The position numbers were made by a program, and so were the translations under genes. Positions 8,860-16,535 of a stretch of 64,000 bases of DNA are shown piece after piece. The stretch lies in assembly GCF_008087085.1 (NCBI RefSeq), contig NZ_VIYJ01000002.1, forward strand, positions 1 through 64,000. The letters are read 5' to 3'. The notes under the pieces were generated by a model, which ran no database searches, was not told where the DNA came from, and saw only the letters and a list, made by a program, of their open reading frames with translations. This DNA comes from Nocardioides rubriscoriae (GTDB taxonomy: Bacteria; Actinomycetota; Actinomycetes; Propionibacteriales; Nocardioidaceae). Numbering within the stretch: the first letter of the stretch is position 1; each line of letters opens with the position of its first letter.

Positions 8860-9626
8860 GACCGGGCTCCTTCGAGCAGTTCGTGGCGGCGGCGGGTGAT
8901 CGTCGAGTGGATCGAGGCGATGGCCGCGTTGAGCGCCCGGGGGAGTGGGCCGGTGTCGAACTTCTTGGGCGGTTGGGCGCCTTGTGAGAACACCGCGGCT
9001 GACTCGGGGTCGTCGGGCAGTGAGGCGAGCACTGGCAGGTTCACCGCTCCGGAAACGTCTCGGGCGTTGTAAGGCCGGCCCTCGCCGATGAGCAGCACAG
9101 CTGACTGATGCCAGTCGAGTGCGGGTCGCTGGAACGCCTCGGCCCAGGACCGCAACGCCGACAGGTTGGGCAGCGTCGTGCGACTGACGAGCAGCAGCAG
9201 GTCGGCAGCGTCGAGCAATGGCTCCGGCGAGCCGTGGAGTCCGAGGCGGCCGGCATCGACGATGACGTCCTGCCCCGTCGCCTCCAGCTCGCTCAGCACC
9301 TCGGCGAGCGGAGCCCAGAGATCTCGCAGAGCACTGGCTTGCGTGTGTGAGCGAGTGCCTACGACGAACGAGACTGCGGTTCCCTCGATGGGGCGGGCGA
9401 CGTCGGCGACGGCATCGCTCAGGTTGCTCGCCGTCAGCGCAAGCTCGATGAGCCCAGCGTCGTACTCCCGCGTGCCACGGAAGTAGCCCGCCAACAACCC
9501 AGAGCCGCCAGTCGGATCGGCCTCGAGGAGCAGGACTGGTCGCGGCCACATCAACGCTAGCCCGAGCGCCGTCGTGGTGACACCGGGCGAGCCGGAGGCG
9601 GAAGCGAGTGCGATGACAGCCATCAA
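8856..9626 (-). CDS. tadZ: TadZ/CpaE-like atypical ParA/MinD-family protein
   Basis: 256 residues with a ParA/MinD fold: N-terminal strand and loop VIALASASGSPGVTTTALGL, a second acidic strand LLLEADPTGGSG and a third DVIVDAGRLG. The loop that should be KGGxGKT reads SASGSPGVTTT, so both the signature Lys of the deviant Walker A and the GK Lys are missing; ATP hydrolysis is doubtful. Atypical TadZ proteins mark the pole or site for pilus assembly, which fits the position between the cpaB-like gene and tadA. Overlaps both neighbours by four bases. Confidence 0.78.
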   Translation of the reverse strand: MMAVIALASASGSPGVTTTALGLALMWPRPVLLLEADPTGGSGLLAGYFRGTREYDAGLIELALTASNLSDAVADVARPIEGTAVSFVVGTRSHTQASALRDLWAPLAEVLSELEATGQDVIVDAGRLGLHGSPEPLLDAADLLLLVSRTTLPNLSALRSWAEAFQRPALDWHQSAVLLIGEGRPYNARDVSGAVNLPVLASLPDDPESAAVFSQGAQPPKKFDTGPLPRALNAAIASIHSTITRRRHELLEGARS

Positions 9627-10294
9627 CGCTCCCGCGAGTCCAGGACGAGAGCGATGTTGCCGGTGGCAATCCGCGTGGCGAGCACAGCAACATCGGCTTT
9701 CGGGACGAGCAGGTCGACCACGGTCTGCCCGGTCTCATCGGAGGTGTGGACCCCGACCACGGTGGCGTCGTTGCTCAGCGGCGTCTCAGCTGGGAGTTCC
9801 CCGCCCTGAGCGGGCGTGACGACCACGCGGACCTTGTCGCCGTACTGAAGATCGAGTCCCGGAGCCTGCGCCGGGGTGAGAGCCACCCCGACCACCGACT
9901 GCCCCTCACCGGGCACGACCTCGGTGGTGAACGAGCCGGGCGTGAGCATCCCGCCCGCGGCGATGTCCACCGCCGCGCGCTGCCCGACGACCTTGTCGAA
10001 CTGCTCGGCCGCGACCGGCTTGAGGGCTGGGTCGGCGCTGAGTCGCAATCGGGTCAGATCGTCGGCCTCGATCACCGCGCCGCGCTCTATGGAGTGCCGC
10101 GCGACGAGGACCTCTTGGGTGTTCGTCGTCGCAGTCCATGCCCACCCCGCCAGCAGGGCGCCAAGGCAGATGGCACCGATTGCCGCAGCGATGAGCGCGG
10201 GCCGTCGGCGCAGCTTGGGTGGTGGCGCGAGGGCAGTGGCGGCCGGGCCCTCCTGCTTACGAGTCCCGTCGATCCGGGTGGCTGTACCGCTCAT
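9623..10294 (-). CDS. cpaB: CpaB/RcpC-like SAF-domain pilus assembly protein
   Basis: 223 residues: a basic cytoplasmic tail, one membrane helix at about 33-54 (LIAAAIGAICLGALLAGWAW), then an SAF domain (VLVARHSIERGAVIEADDL ... GQRAAVDIAAGGMLTPGSF) and a C-terminal beta region. This matches CpaB/RcpC, which lines the outer part of Tad machines. It overlaps tadZ by four bases and follows the secreted protein gene by 24 bases. Confidence 0.82.
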   Translation of the reverse strand: MSGTATRIDGTRKQEGPAATALAPPPKLRRRPALIAAAIGAICLGALLAGWAWTATTNTQEVLVARHSIERGAVIEADDLTRLRLSADPALKPVAAEQFDKVVGQRAAVDIAAGGMLTPGSFTTEVVPGEGQSVVGVALTPAQAPGLDLQYGDKVRVVVTPAQGGELPAETPLSNDATVVGVHTSDETGQTVVDLLVPKADVAVLATRIATGNIALVLDSRER

Positions 10295-10318
10295 ACTTCG
10301 CTGCCTCTCCGCTGCCCG

Positions 10319-11278
10319 CTACTGCACGAGCACCTGCGCTTCCCCGACCGCAATCGCGACCGATCGTGTGAGGCCGTCCAGCCGGATGGTTCCGGTCTGG
10401 CCCGCCCCTTCCCATGTGATGACCCAGTCCGAGGTGGCGGTCACCGTGTACTTCCCGCCTTGCTCCTGAGAGCTCGACTCTTCATAGGTGTGCCCGCAGT
10501 CCGGCGACTTCGAGTTGCCGTACGACGCCTCGTACGGCGTGCCGGCGGTCGTGCAGATCACCTCGGTGCCGTCGCCCATGTCCCAGGTGATCTTGTGGAC
10601 CTTGGCTGTGGCGGTGACCGTGATCCCGCCGGCGCTGGCGGACTCTGTGATCGGTCCGACCGTTTGGCTGTCGGGGTTGGCTGCCCACATCCACACGGGC
10701 ATCCCGACGATGCCGATGCTGCCTTCGGCCGGCTCTGGCGTGATCCCGATGTCGATGGCCCGCAGGTTCATCTGCTCGATGGCGATCTGCGCGACCTCGC
10801 CCGGTGACGGTCCGGCGCCGGAGTTCGGCGGCGGGTCAGCAGACCAGATCCAGATGAGGAGATCGGTCTGCGGCTGAAAGCAGTTGTAGACGGCGCCGTC
10901 CCCGGGCTCGTGCCCCTGCCAGTTCGGATCACCAGCCGGTGGCTGGGGGTCAAGGAGCGAGATGTAGCAGTTGTAACCGTTGGACCAGTAGCCGTACTCA
11001 CTAGAGCAGGGGACTGGCCCAGGCGGGGGCTTGGTGATCCCTTGACTAGTGCCATCCCAATAGCAGGACGCCCCGGAACCGGTGTCTTTCGGCCCGTCGC
11101 CGCCGGGCTCGCCCGGGCCACCTGGCGTCCCGGGAACCTCGACCCAGATCAGGCAGACGCCCGTCTCGGGGTCCGTGACCTGACAGTCCGTGTCGGAGTA
11201 CGACGCCCCTTGGGCAAGTCCTAGCAGCCCCGCGGCTGCGAGTGCGGTGACGACGACACGGGCTACGAGGCTTCGCAT
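10319..11278 (-). CDS. Secreted protein with PKD-like C-terminal domain
   Basis: 319 residues from the ATG at 11276-11278, which begins an obvious signal peptide (MRSLVARVVVTALAAAGLLG, cleavage near AQG-AS). The mature part is rich in Gly, Pro, Trp and Cys (paired Cys such as DCQVTDPETGVC), suggesting disulfides outside the cell. The last third contains WDMGDGTEVICTT and GHTYEES followed by GGKYTVTATSDW, a PKD-like beta-sandwich pattern. It begins inside the 3' end of the lipoprotein gene (16-base overlap) and precedes cpaB. Likely surface or pilus-associated; function not recognised beyond that. Confidence 0.7.
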   Translation of the reverse strand: MRSLVARVVVTALAAAGLLGLAQGASYSDTDCQVTDPETGVCLIWVEVPGTPGGPGEPGGDGPKDTGSGASCYWDGTSQGITKPPPGPVPCSSEYGYWSNGYNCYISLLDPQPPAGDPNWQGHEPGDGAVYNCFQPQTDLLIWIWSADPPPNSGAGPSPGEVAQIAIEQMNLRAIDIGITPEPAEGSIGIVGMPVWMWAANPDSQTVGPITESASAGGITVTATAKVHKITWDMGDGTEVICTTAGTPYEASYGNSKSPDCGHTYEESSSQEQGGKYTVTATSDWVITWEGAGQTGTIRLDGLTRSVAIAVGEAQVLVQ

Positions 11279-11883
11279 GGCGTGCGCTCGATGTCCTGGC
11301 TGGAGGCAACGCGCCATCCGCCATCGGGATCGGTGTCCCACTGATAGTTCGACACGAGAAACTGAATCCATCCGGTGTCCGGTCGGTCGGGGCTGATGAC
11401 CGACTTGCCGTTCGCGTCGATGACGTCGACCTGGCTCACGTCGAAGCAGAGGTCGATCTGAACCGTCGGGACTTTGCCGGCCTTCGGGTTGGAGTTGTCG
11501 AGGTTGACCGACTGAACCTCCAGCTCTGCCACCTTCGTCCTGCCGACTTGGTGGAGCCCCTGCTTGCGTTCCTTTTTGAACAGGTTCTGTTGGGCTGCCA
11601 ACTCGGTGCTGGTGGCGACGTCCTCGAGCAGCGTCAGCGGCTGCGCGGAGTCCTGGCGAAGCTGGTTGCGGACGTCGTAGTACCTCCGCAGGACGGCAGA
11701 CGCCGCCTCTGAGGCAACGTCGCTGTCAGATCGCGGGGTCGGCGTCGCTGTGGTCGAGGCTGATGAACTCGGGGAAGGACTCGGGTTCGTCGTCGGATCA
11801 TTGCCGCCGTCGGCGCAGGCGGTCACCGCGACCAGCAGCAGTACCGCAGTCGCTACCCGAGTTGCTCCTCGTACGTGCGTCAT
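11263..11883 (-). CDS. Lipoprotein, first gene of the Tad operon
   Basis: 206 residues from the ATG at 11881-11883 (AGGGAT about 8 bases upstream). N-terminus MTHVRGATRVATAVLLLVAV runs into the lipobox VTAC with Cys23, then a Ser/Thr/Pro linker (~25-55) and a globular domain with a NTF2-like feel (SEAASAVLRRYYDVRNQL ... GWIQFLVSNYQWDTD). Expected to be lipid-anchored on the outer face of the membrane. It heads the minus-strand pilus operon and is divergent from the relaxase gene. Specific function unknown. Confidence 0.7.
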   Translation of the reverse strand: MTHVRGATRVATAVLLLVAVTACADGGNDPTTNPSPSPSSSASTTATPTPRSDSDVASEAASAVLRRYYDVRNQLRQDSAQPLTLLEDVATSTELAAQQNLFKKERKQGLHQVGRTKVAELEVQSVNLDNSNPKAGKVPTVQIDLCFDVSQVDVIDANGKSVISPDRPDTGWIQFLVSNYQWDTDPDGGWRVASSQDIERTPCEAS

Positions 11884-12193
11884 GTCCGAGATCCCTTGCC
11901 CCCGCGCGGGAGCGCACGCCGCCATGCCGACTGGCCGGCTTGATCGCCGCTCTCGCATCCTACGACACAAATCGGACGTGACAACCGGGCTGCGTTTCAT
12001 CTGCATCTCCTTCATGCTCGCGGCCGGTAGCGCGCCGCATGCTCGGTAGGTGCGCCGCGCCGATCGCCTCGACTGCGCCCGTCCCGGTCGACCTCGCCCC
12101 TTCTTCGACATACACCTCATGCAGAACGAGGAGGGCTCCGCGGCCCGGAGCCTGTGGACAACTTGGCCCGAACTGGGGGCTGTGGAATGACGC
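11884..12193. other. Non-coding region between the Tad operon and the relaxase gene; candidate promoter/oriT region
   Basis: About 310 bases with no supportable gene on either strand. It must hold the promoter of the minus-strand Tad operon and that of the plus-strand relaxase gene. Near-repeats CCTGTGG (12150) and GGCTGTGG (12178) occur close to the hairpin at 12194-12220. MobF relaxases usually nick an oriT adjacent to their own gene, so this is the most likely place for an oriT, but no nick-site consensus could be identified. Promoter boxes were not assigned. Confidence 0.4.
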
Positions 12194-12220
12194 GCACACC
12201 TCCATGCCAAGGAGGTGTGC
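12194..12220 (+). promoter_or_regulatory. Hairpin whose right arm contains the relaxase ribosome-binding site
   Basis: GCACACCTCC (12194-12203) and GGAGGTGTGC (12211-12220) are perfect 10-base complements around the 7-base loop ATGCCAA. The right arm carries GGAGG, 8 bases before the proposed GTG start of the relaxase at 12224. In mRNA the stem would hide the Shine-Dalgarno sequence and limit translation; in DNA the same dyad could be a binding site for the relaxase or an accessory protein. The dyad is seen directly; the control role is inference. Confidence 0.65.
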
Positions 12221-12223
12221 AGG

Positions 12224-15200
12224 GTGACCGTTTCGATGAGGAAGATCTCGGCGGGCCGCGGCTACGACTACCTGCTCAAGAGCGTGGTCCGGGGGGACGC
12301 CAACATGGCCGACCCGAACCCGGTCACGCGGTACTACACCGAGGCGGGCACCCCGCCGGGCCGCTGGATGGGTTCGGCACTCCATGCCTTCGGCAACGGC
12401 GAGATCAAGCGCGGGGACATGGTGACGCCGCAGCAGCTCCAGCTCCTGATCGGCGCGGGGCTGGACCCGGTCACCGGCGAGAGGCTGGGCAGGGCGTTTC
12501 CCACGTTCCCGACCCTCATCAAGCGCATGGCCGACCGCGCGGCCGAACTCCCGTCCGACCTCACCGACGACCAGCGTCAGGCTGCTCTTGCGCAGATCAA
12601 GGCCGAGGAGTCGAAGAAGCAGAGAGACGGGGTGGCGGGCTTCGATTACACGTTCAGCGTGCCCAAGTCAGTCTCCGCACTGTGGGGTGTGGCCGACGCT
12701 GGCACCCAGGCGCTCATCGTCGAGGCCCACCACCAGGCCGTTGCCGAGGTGCTCGACTTCATGGAACGAGAAGTGATCGCCACGAGGAGGGGGGTAGCCG
12801 CCGGCGACGGTGCCGTGATGCAGGCGGACATCATCGGAGTTGCCGCCACGGCGTACGACCACTGGGACTCCCGGCTGGGCGATCCGCAGCTTCACACCCA
12901 CGTCGTCATCTCCAGCAAGGTCAAGACGACGGAGGACGGGCGATGGCGCAGCCTGGACGGGCGACCGATGTTCGAGGCGAATGTCCCGATCTCTGAGCAC
13001 TACAACGCGGTGCTGGCCGACCGCATGACCCGACTGTTCGGGGTTGAGTGGGAGCAGCGGGATCGGGGCAAGAACCACAACATCGCTTGGGAGCTGGCGC
13101 CCGTCCCCGAGGAGCTGATCCACGAGTTCTCCAGCCGCAGCTCCCACATCGAGCAGGAAGCTGATCGATTGATCGCGGAGTACGAGGCCGCGCACGGGCA
13201 TCGACCGTCCAAGAAGCAGATCATCGTGATGCGGGCACAAGCGACTCGAGCCACTCGCCCCGAGAAGGAGATCCACTCGCTGTTCGACCTCACCACCGAA
13301 TGGCGACGACGTGCACAGAAGATTCTGGCGAGGGGCGCCGTCGAGTGGGCGGAGGAAGTCACCTTCCATCCCATCGCCCGTCCTACCCTCCGGGCCGACG
13401 ATGTGCCTCTCGACGTGGTCGGCGAGGTGGCCGTTTCCGTTGTCGGCGCGGTCGAGGAGAAGCGCCCGACCTGGAAACACTGGAACCTCTGGGCCGAAGC
13501 ATCCCGTCAGACGATGGGCTGGCGCTTCGCCAGCACCGAGGACCGCGAGGTCGTGGTCGGGATGATCGTCGACGCGGCGAAGCAGGAGTCGCTGACTCTG
13601 ACCCCGCCGGAGTTGGTGACCACCCCCGAGGTCTTCCGCCGACCCGATGGCACGACGCGCTTCCGGCCACGGCACTCGGTCGTTTTCACCTCCGAGGCGC
13701 TGCTAGCGGCCGAGGACCGGCTGCTGGCTCGCGCGGAGGACCTGTCGGCCCCGGAGGTCGACCTCGCCGTGATCGAGCGGGTGACCCGCAAGGAACACCT
13801 GTTGTCTGCCGAGCAGTCCGAGACCCTGGGGGGCATCGCTGTGTCCGGGCGGCAGGTCGACCTTCTCGTCGGCCCGGCCGGTGCAGGCAAGACCACCGCG
13901 ATGCGCGCGCTGAAGACGGCCTGGACGAAGGCCTACGGAAGGGGGAGCGTGGTCGGCCTCGCCCCCAGCGCAGTCGCGGCGCAGGTACTGGCCGAGGACT
14001 TGGGCATCGGTTGCGAGAACACAGCGAAGTGGCTTCACGAGTTCGACCGTGGGCGGGCTCAGTTCCGCAAGGGTCAGCTCGTCATCATCGACGAGGCCAC
14101 CCTCGCCGGCACCCTGGCCCTCGACCGGCTCACAGCGCTCGCGGCCGAGGCGGGCGCGAAGGTGCTGCTGGTCGGCGACTGGGCGCAGCTCCAGTCAGTC
14201 GATGCGGGCGGGGCGTTCAGCCTGCTGGCCTCCGCCCGTCCTGATACCCCCGAACTGAGCGAGGTCCACCGTTTCACGCACGAGTGGGAAAAGACCGCTT
14301 CGCTGGACTTGAGGCACGGTCGGGCGGAGGTCATCAGCACGTACATGGCCAAGGACCGGGTCCAGGAGGGCGCGACCGACGTGATGATGGACGCCGCCTA
14401 CCTCGCCTGGGCGGCTGACGTGAAGGGCGGGCGTACGTCGATCCTCGTCGCCGAGGCGATGGAGATGGTGACCCGTTTCAACCGGCGAGCACGCGCCGAC
14501 CGCATCGTCGCCAACCCTGTCGGTGACATCGAGGTCAACCTTGCCGACGGCACCCAGGCGTCCGAGGACGACCTGGTCATCACCAGGCACAACGACCGCC
14601 GCCTCCACACCCTGCGCGGCGGCTGGGTCCGCAACGGTGACCGCTGGACCGTTACCCGAGTTCACAAGGACGGCTCGATGCAGGTCCAGCGCCTCGGCGT
14701 CGCCTTCGGTGGCACGGTCACCCTGCCTGCGGCGTACGTCGCCGAGCACGTCGACCTCGGCTATGCCGTTACCGCCCACCGAGCCCAAGGCCTGACCGTC
14801 GACACCTCACATGTCGTGGTGACTGGCTCGACCACGCGGGAGAACCTGTACGTCGCCATGACTCGAGGCCGGGACTCCAACATCGCCTACGTCGCGCTCG
14901 ACAAGGCCGACGAGGGCCACGCCCCTCCCGAGCCCGAGGAGGTGAACGCGCACACCGTTCTCTACGGCGTCCTCCAGCACATCGGCGGGGAGCTGTCGGC
15001 GCACCAGATGATCGTTGCTGAGCAGGAACGGTGGTCGTCCATCGCCCAACTCGGCGCGGAGTACGAAACCATCGGAGCTGTCGCCCAGCGCGAACGATGG
15101 GTAGCGGCGATCAGGAGCAGCGGCCTGACCGATGCCCAGGTCGAGCAGGTGCTGGCCTCGCAGTCGCTCGGACCCCTCACCGCCGAGCTGCGCCGGGCCG

Positions 15201-15751
15201 AGTCCGACCACCACGACGTCGATCGACTCCTGCCAGCCCTCGTCGCCCGAAGGTCTCTCGACGACGCCGAGGACATCGGTGCCGTTCTCATCAGCCGACT
15301 TCAGCAGGCAGCCCAACCGAAGAAGGGCAAGCGTCGCCCGTCCCCGAAGCTGGTCGTCGGCTTGATCCCGGTCGCTGATGGCCCGATGAGTCCCGAAATG
15401 GCCAAGGTGCTCGGCGAACTCGCCGATCTCATGGAAGGACGGGCGATGACGCTGGCCGAGAGGGCGGTCGAGGACCAGGCGTCCTGGCTGAAGCGGCTGG
15501 GCACCCCGCCGACGACCGAGGTAGCCCGGCGTCGTTGGCTCCACGAGGTCAGGACGGTCGCCGCGTACCGCGATCGCTACACGGTGGAGGGGCGCAGGGC
15601 TCTTGGCGAGCCGCAGAACGAGGCGCAGAAGCTCGACGCAGCCCGCGCCGAGCAGGCGATTCGTCGTGGCCGGGCCATTGCCGAGGGCGCCGCCAACGCC
15701 CAGGACGGGCGCAGCCATGCTGTCGAGCGGAGCGGACGTGCGATCGGGTAA
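12224..15751 (+). CDS. MobF-family conjugative relaxase-helicase (TrwC/TraA-like)
   Basis: 1175 residues from GTG 12224, chosen for GGAGG eight bases upstream and because KISAGRGYDYLLKSV then falls at the N-terminus as usual for MobF; an ATG at 12236 is too far from the RBS. Relaxase domain (~1-300): catalytic-type Tyr14/Tyr16, TRYYTEAGTPPGRW, and the metal-binding His cluster QLHTHVVI at about 222-227. SF1 helicase domain: Walker A VGPAGAGKTTAMRAL (~549), Walker B VIIDEATLAG (~620), TAHRAQGLTVD and YVAMTRGRD (C-terminal motifs V/VI). It nicks oriT, binds covalently to the 5' end and unwinds the transferred strand. No T4SS VirB4/VirD4 genes are in the window. Confidence 0.92.
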   Translation: MTVSMRKISAGRGYDYLLKSVVRGDANMADPNPVTRYYTEAGTPPGRWMGSALHAFGNGEIKRGDMVTPQQLQLLIGAGLDPVTGERLGRAFPTFPTLIKRMADRAAELPSDLTDDQRQAALAQIKAEESKKQRDGVAGFDYTFSVPKSVSALWGVADAGTQALIVEAHHQAVAEVLDFMEREVIATRRGVAAGDGAVMQADIIGVAATAYDHWDSRLGDPQLHTHVVISSKVKTTEDGRWRSLDGRPMFEANVPISEHYNAVLADRMTRLFGVEWEQRDRGKNHNIAWELAPVPEELIHEFSSRSSHIEQEADRLIAEYEAAHGHRPSKKQIIVMRAQATRATRPEKEIHSLFDLTTEWRRRAQKILARGAVEWAEEVTFHPIARPTLRADDVPLDVVGEVAVSVVGAVEEKRPTWKHWNLWAEASRQTMGWRFASTEDREVVVGMIVDAAKQESLTLTPPELVTTPEVFRRPDGTTRFRPRHSVVFTSEALLAAEDRLLARAEDLSAPEVDLAVIERVTRKEHLLSAEQSETLGGIAVSGRQVDLLVGPAGAGKTTAMRALKTAWTKAYGRGSVVGLAPSAVAAQVLAEDLGIGCENTAKWLHEFDRGRAQFRKGQLVIIDEATLAGTLALDRLTALAAEAGAKVLLVGDWAQLQSVDAGGAFSLLASARPDTPELSEVHRFTHEWEKTASLDLRHGRAEVISTYMAKDRVQEGATDVMMDAAYLAWAADVKGGRTSILVAEAMEMVTRFNRRARADRIVANPVGDIEVNLADGTQASEDDLVITRHNDRRLHTLRGGWVRNGDRWTVTRVHKDGSMQVQRLGVAFGGTVTLPAAYVAEHVDLGYAVTAHRAQGLTVDTSHVVVTGSTTRENLYVAMTRGRDSNIAYVALDKADEGHAPPEPEEVNAHTVLYGVLQHIGGELSAHQMIVAEQERWSSIAQLGAEYETIGAVAQRERWVAAIRSSGLTDAQVEQVLASQSLGPLTAELRRAESDHHDVDRLLPALVARRSLDDAEDIGAVLISRLQQAAQPKKGKRRPSPKLVVGLIPVADGPMSPEMAKVLGELADLMEGRAMTLAERAVEDQASWLKRLGTPPTTEVARRRWLHEVRTVAAYRDRYTVEGRRALGEPQNEAQKLDAARAEQAIRRGRAIAEGAANAQDGRSHAVERSGRAIG

Positions 15752-15864
15752 GGGCTACACAGAGGCAGTTCCTGCCGAGTTCTCCACAGGACCGTCCCAC
15801 CTGCGCCCGTCCTGTCGGGCGTCAGGTCGTATGGGTGGAGTGAGACCAACCGAAGGAGACCCCC

Positions 15865-16245
15865 GTGCTCACCATGCTCTGGAACCTCAGCGCCGCGATC
15901 CGCGGCTATCTCCGTGCCTACATGCCCAGCAACCGAGCCGTCGACTGGCTCCGGAGCCAGCGCGGCCTCAAGTGGGCGATCCCCGTCGCGCTGGCGGCTA
16001 CGCCCGCCTACCTCGGGGCATTGGCGCTATGCGTCCAGTTCGCCTCGCGCCCCGGCCTCGGTTGGCTCAACGTCCTGATCTTCCTGTTCTTCTGGAACGC
16101 GATGAAGTTCACCTGGATGGCGGTGCTGTCGCCCCTCTTGATGATCCGGAATCGCATCAGTCGCACGCATCAGACGTCGGTAGACGCTCGGGCATACGAG
16201 TCGAGCTCCTTCACGAGATCAGTGAGGGCCGCAATCTCCGCGTAG
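15865..16245 (+). CDS. Small membrane protein, 3' end probably replaced at an insertion junction
   Basis: 126 residues from GTG 15865 (GGAG about 6 bases upstream). Two membrane helices at about 37-60 (WAIPVALAATPAYLGALALC) and 67-95 (LNVLIFLFFWNAMKFTWMAV) follow an amphipathic, basic N-terminus. It sits 113 bases after the relaxase gene and is probably part of the mobile backbone. The last ~35 residues (from about RNRISRTHQTSV) lack the character of the rest and are read antisense to the 3' end of the next gene, a 76-base overlap. This suggests the native end was lost where foreign cargo joined. Function not recognised. Confidence 0.55.
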   Translation: MLTMLWNLSAAIRGYLRAYMPSNRAVDWLRSQRGLKWAIPVALAATPAYLGALALCVQFASRPGLGWLNVLIFLFFWNAMKFTWMAVLSPLLMIRNRISRTHQTSVDARAYESSSFTRSVRAAISA

Positions 16246-16535
16246 CTCGGCGCCAACTCATACGCATGATGGTGTGACGCCTGCGATAAGGCATCCCAGG
16301 CGTATTGAGCTGTCGCGGCGAGGTGGGGCGCCTCGTCCTGGTAGAGAACCTCGATGCAGCCGAGCAGTGTGCGGGTGTTGGCTTCTCCCGGCTCATAGCC
16401 CTTCGATCGAACAAGCCTGCCGAGGATCTCTTCGAGCGCTGACCTCGTGACCCACGCGGCAGCCCGGACGGAGTGGACTCGGACGGGCAGCGTTCCGTCC
16501 AGGAGCGCGGTGGCCTGATCGAGCGGGGAGGTCAC
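16170..16535 (-). CDS. Small all-helical protein co-transcribed with the zinc-hook ATPase; HEPN-like candidate
   Basis: 121 residues, predicted mostly helical. Its ATG overlaps the stop of the ATPase gene by four bases (ATGA), so the two are translationally coupled. Features: AAAWVTRSALEEILGRLV, then AWDALSQASHHHAYELAP followed by a long helix ALTDLVKELDSYA. The Trp-x2-Leu-Ser...His-His-x3-Glu-Leu arrangement recalls HEPN-type helical proteins, but no canonical R-x4-6-H pair is clear, so this is a suggestion only. It could be the effector, an adaptor or an antitoxin of the ATPase. Confidence 0.55.
   Translation of the reverse strand: MTSPLDQATALLDGTLPVRVHSVRAAAWVTRSALEEILGRLVRSKGYEPGEANTRTLLGCIEVLYQDEAPHLAATAQYAWDALSQASHHHAYELAPSYAEIAALTDLVKELDSYARASTDV

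Noticed and set aside
7348..9072. Long plus-strand open frame opposite tadA/tadZ
   Set aside because: No domains, mirror of the third-position GC of tadA; the minus-strand genes carry all recognisable motifs.
8860..9738. Upstream extension of the tadA frame
   Set aside because: This part lies over tadZ in another frame and reads as low-complexity Arg-rich sequence; the ATG at 8859 with ATGA coupling is the natural start.
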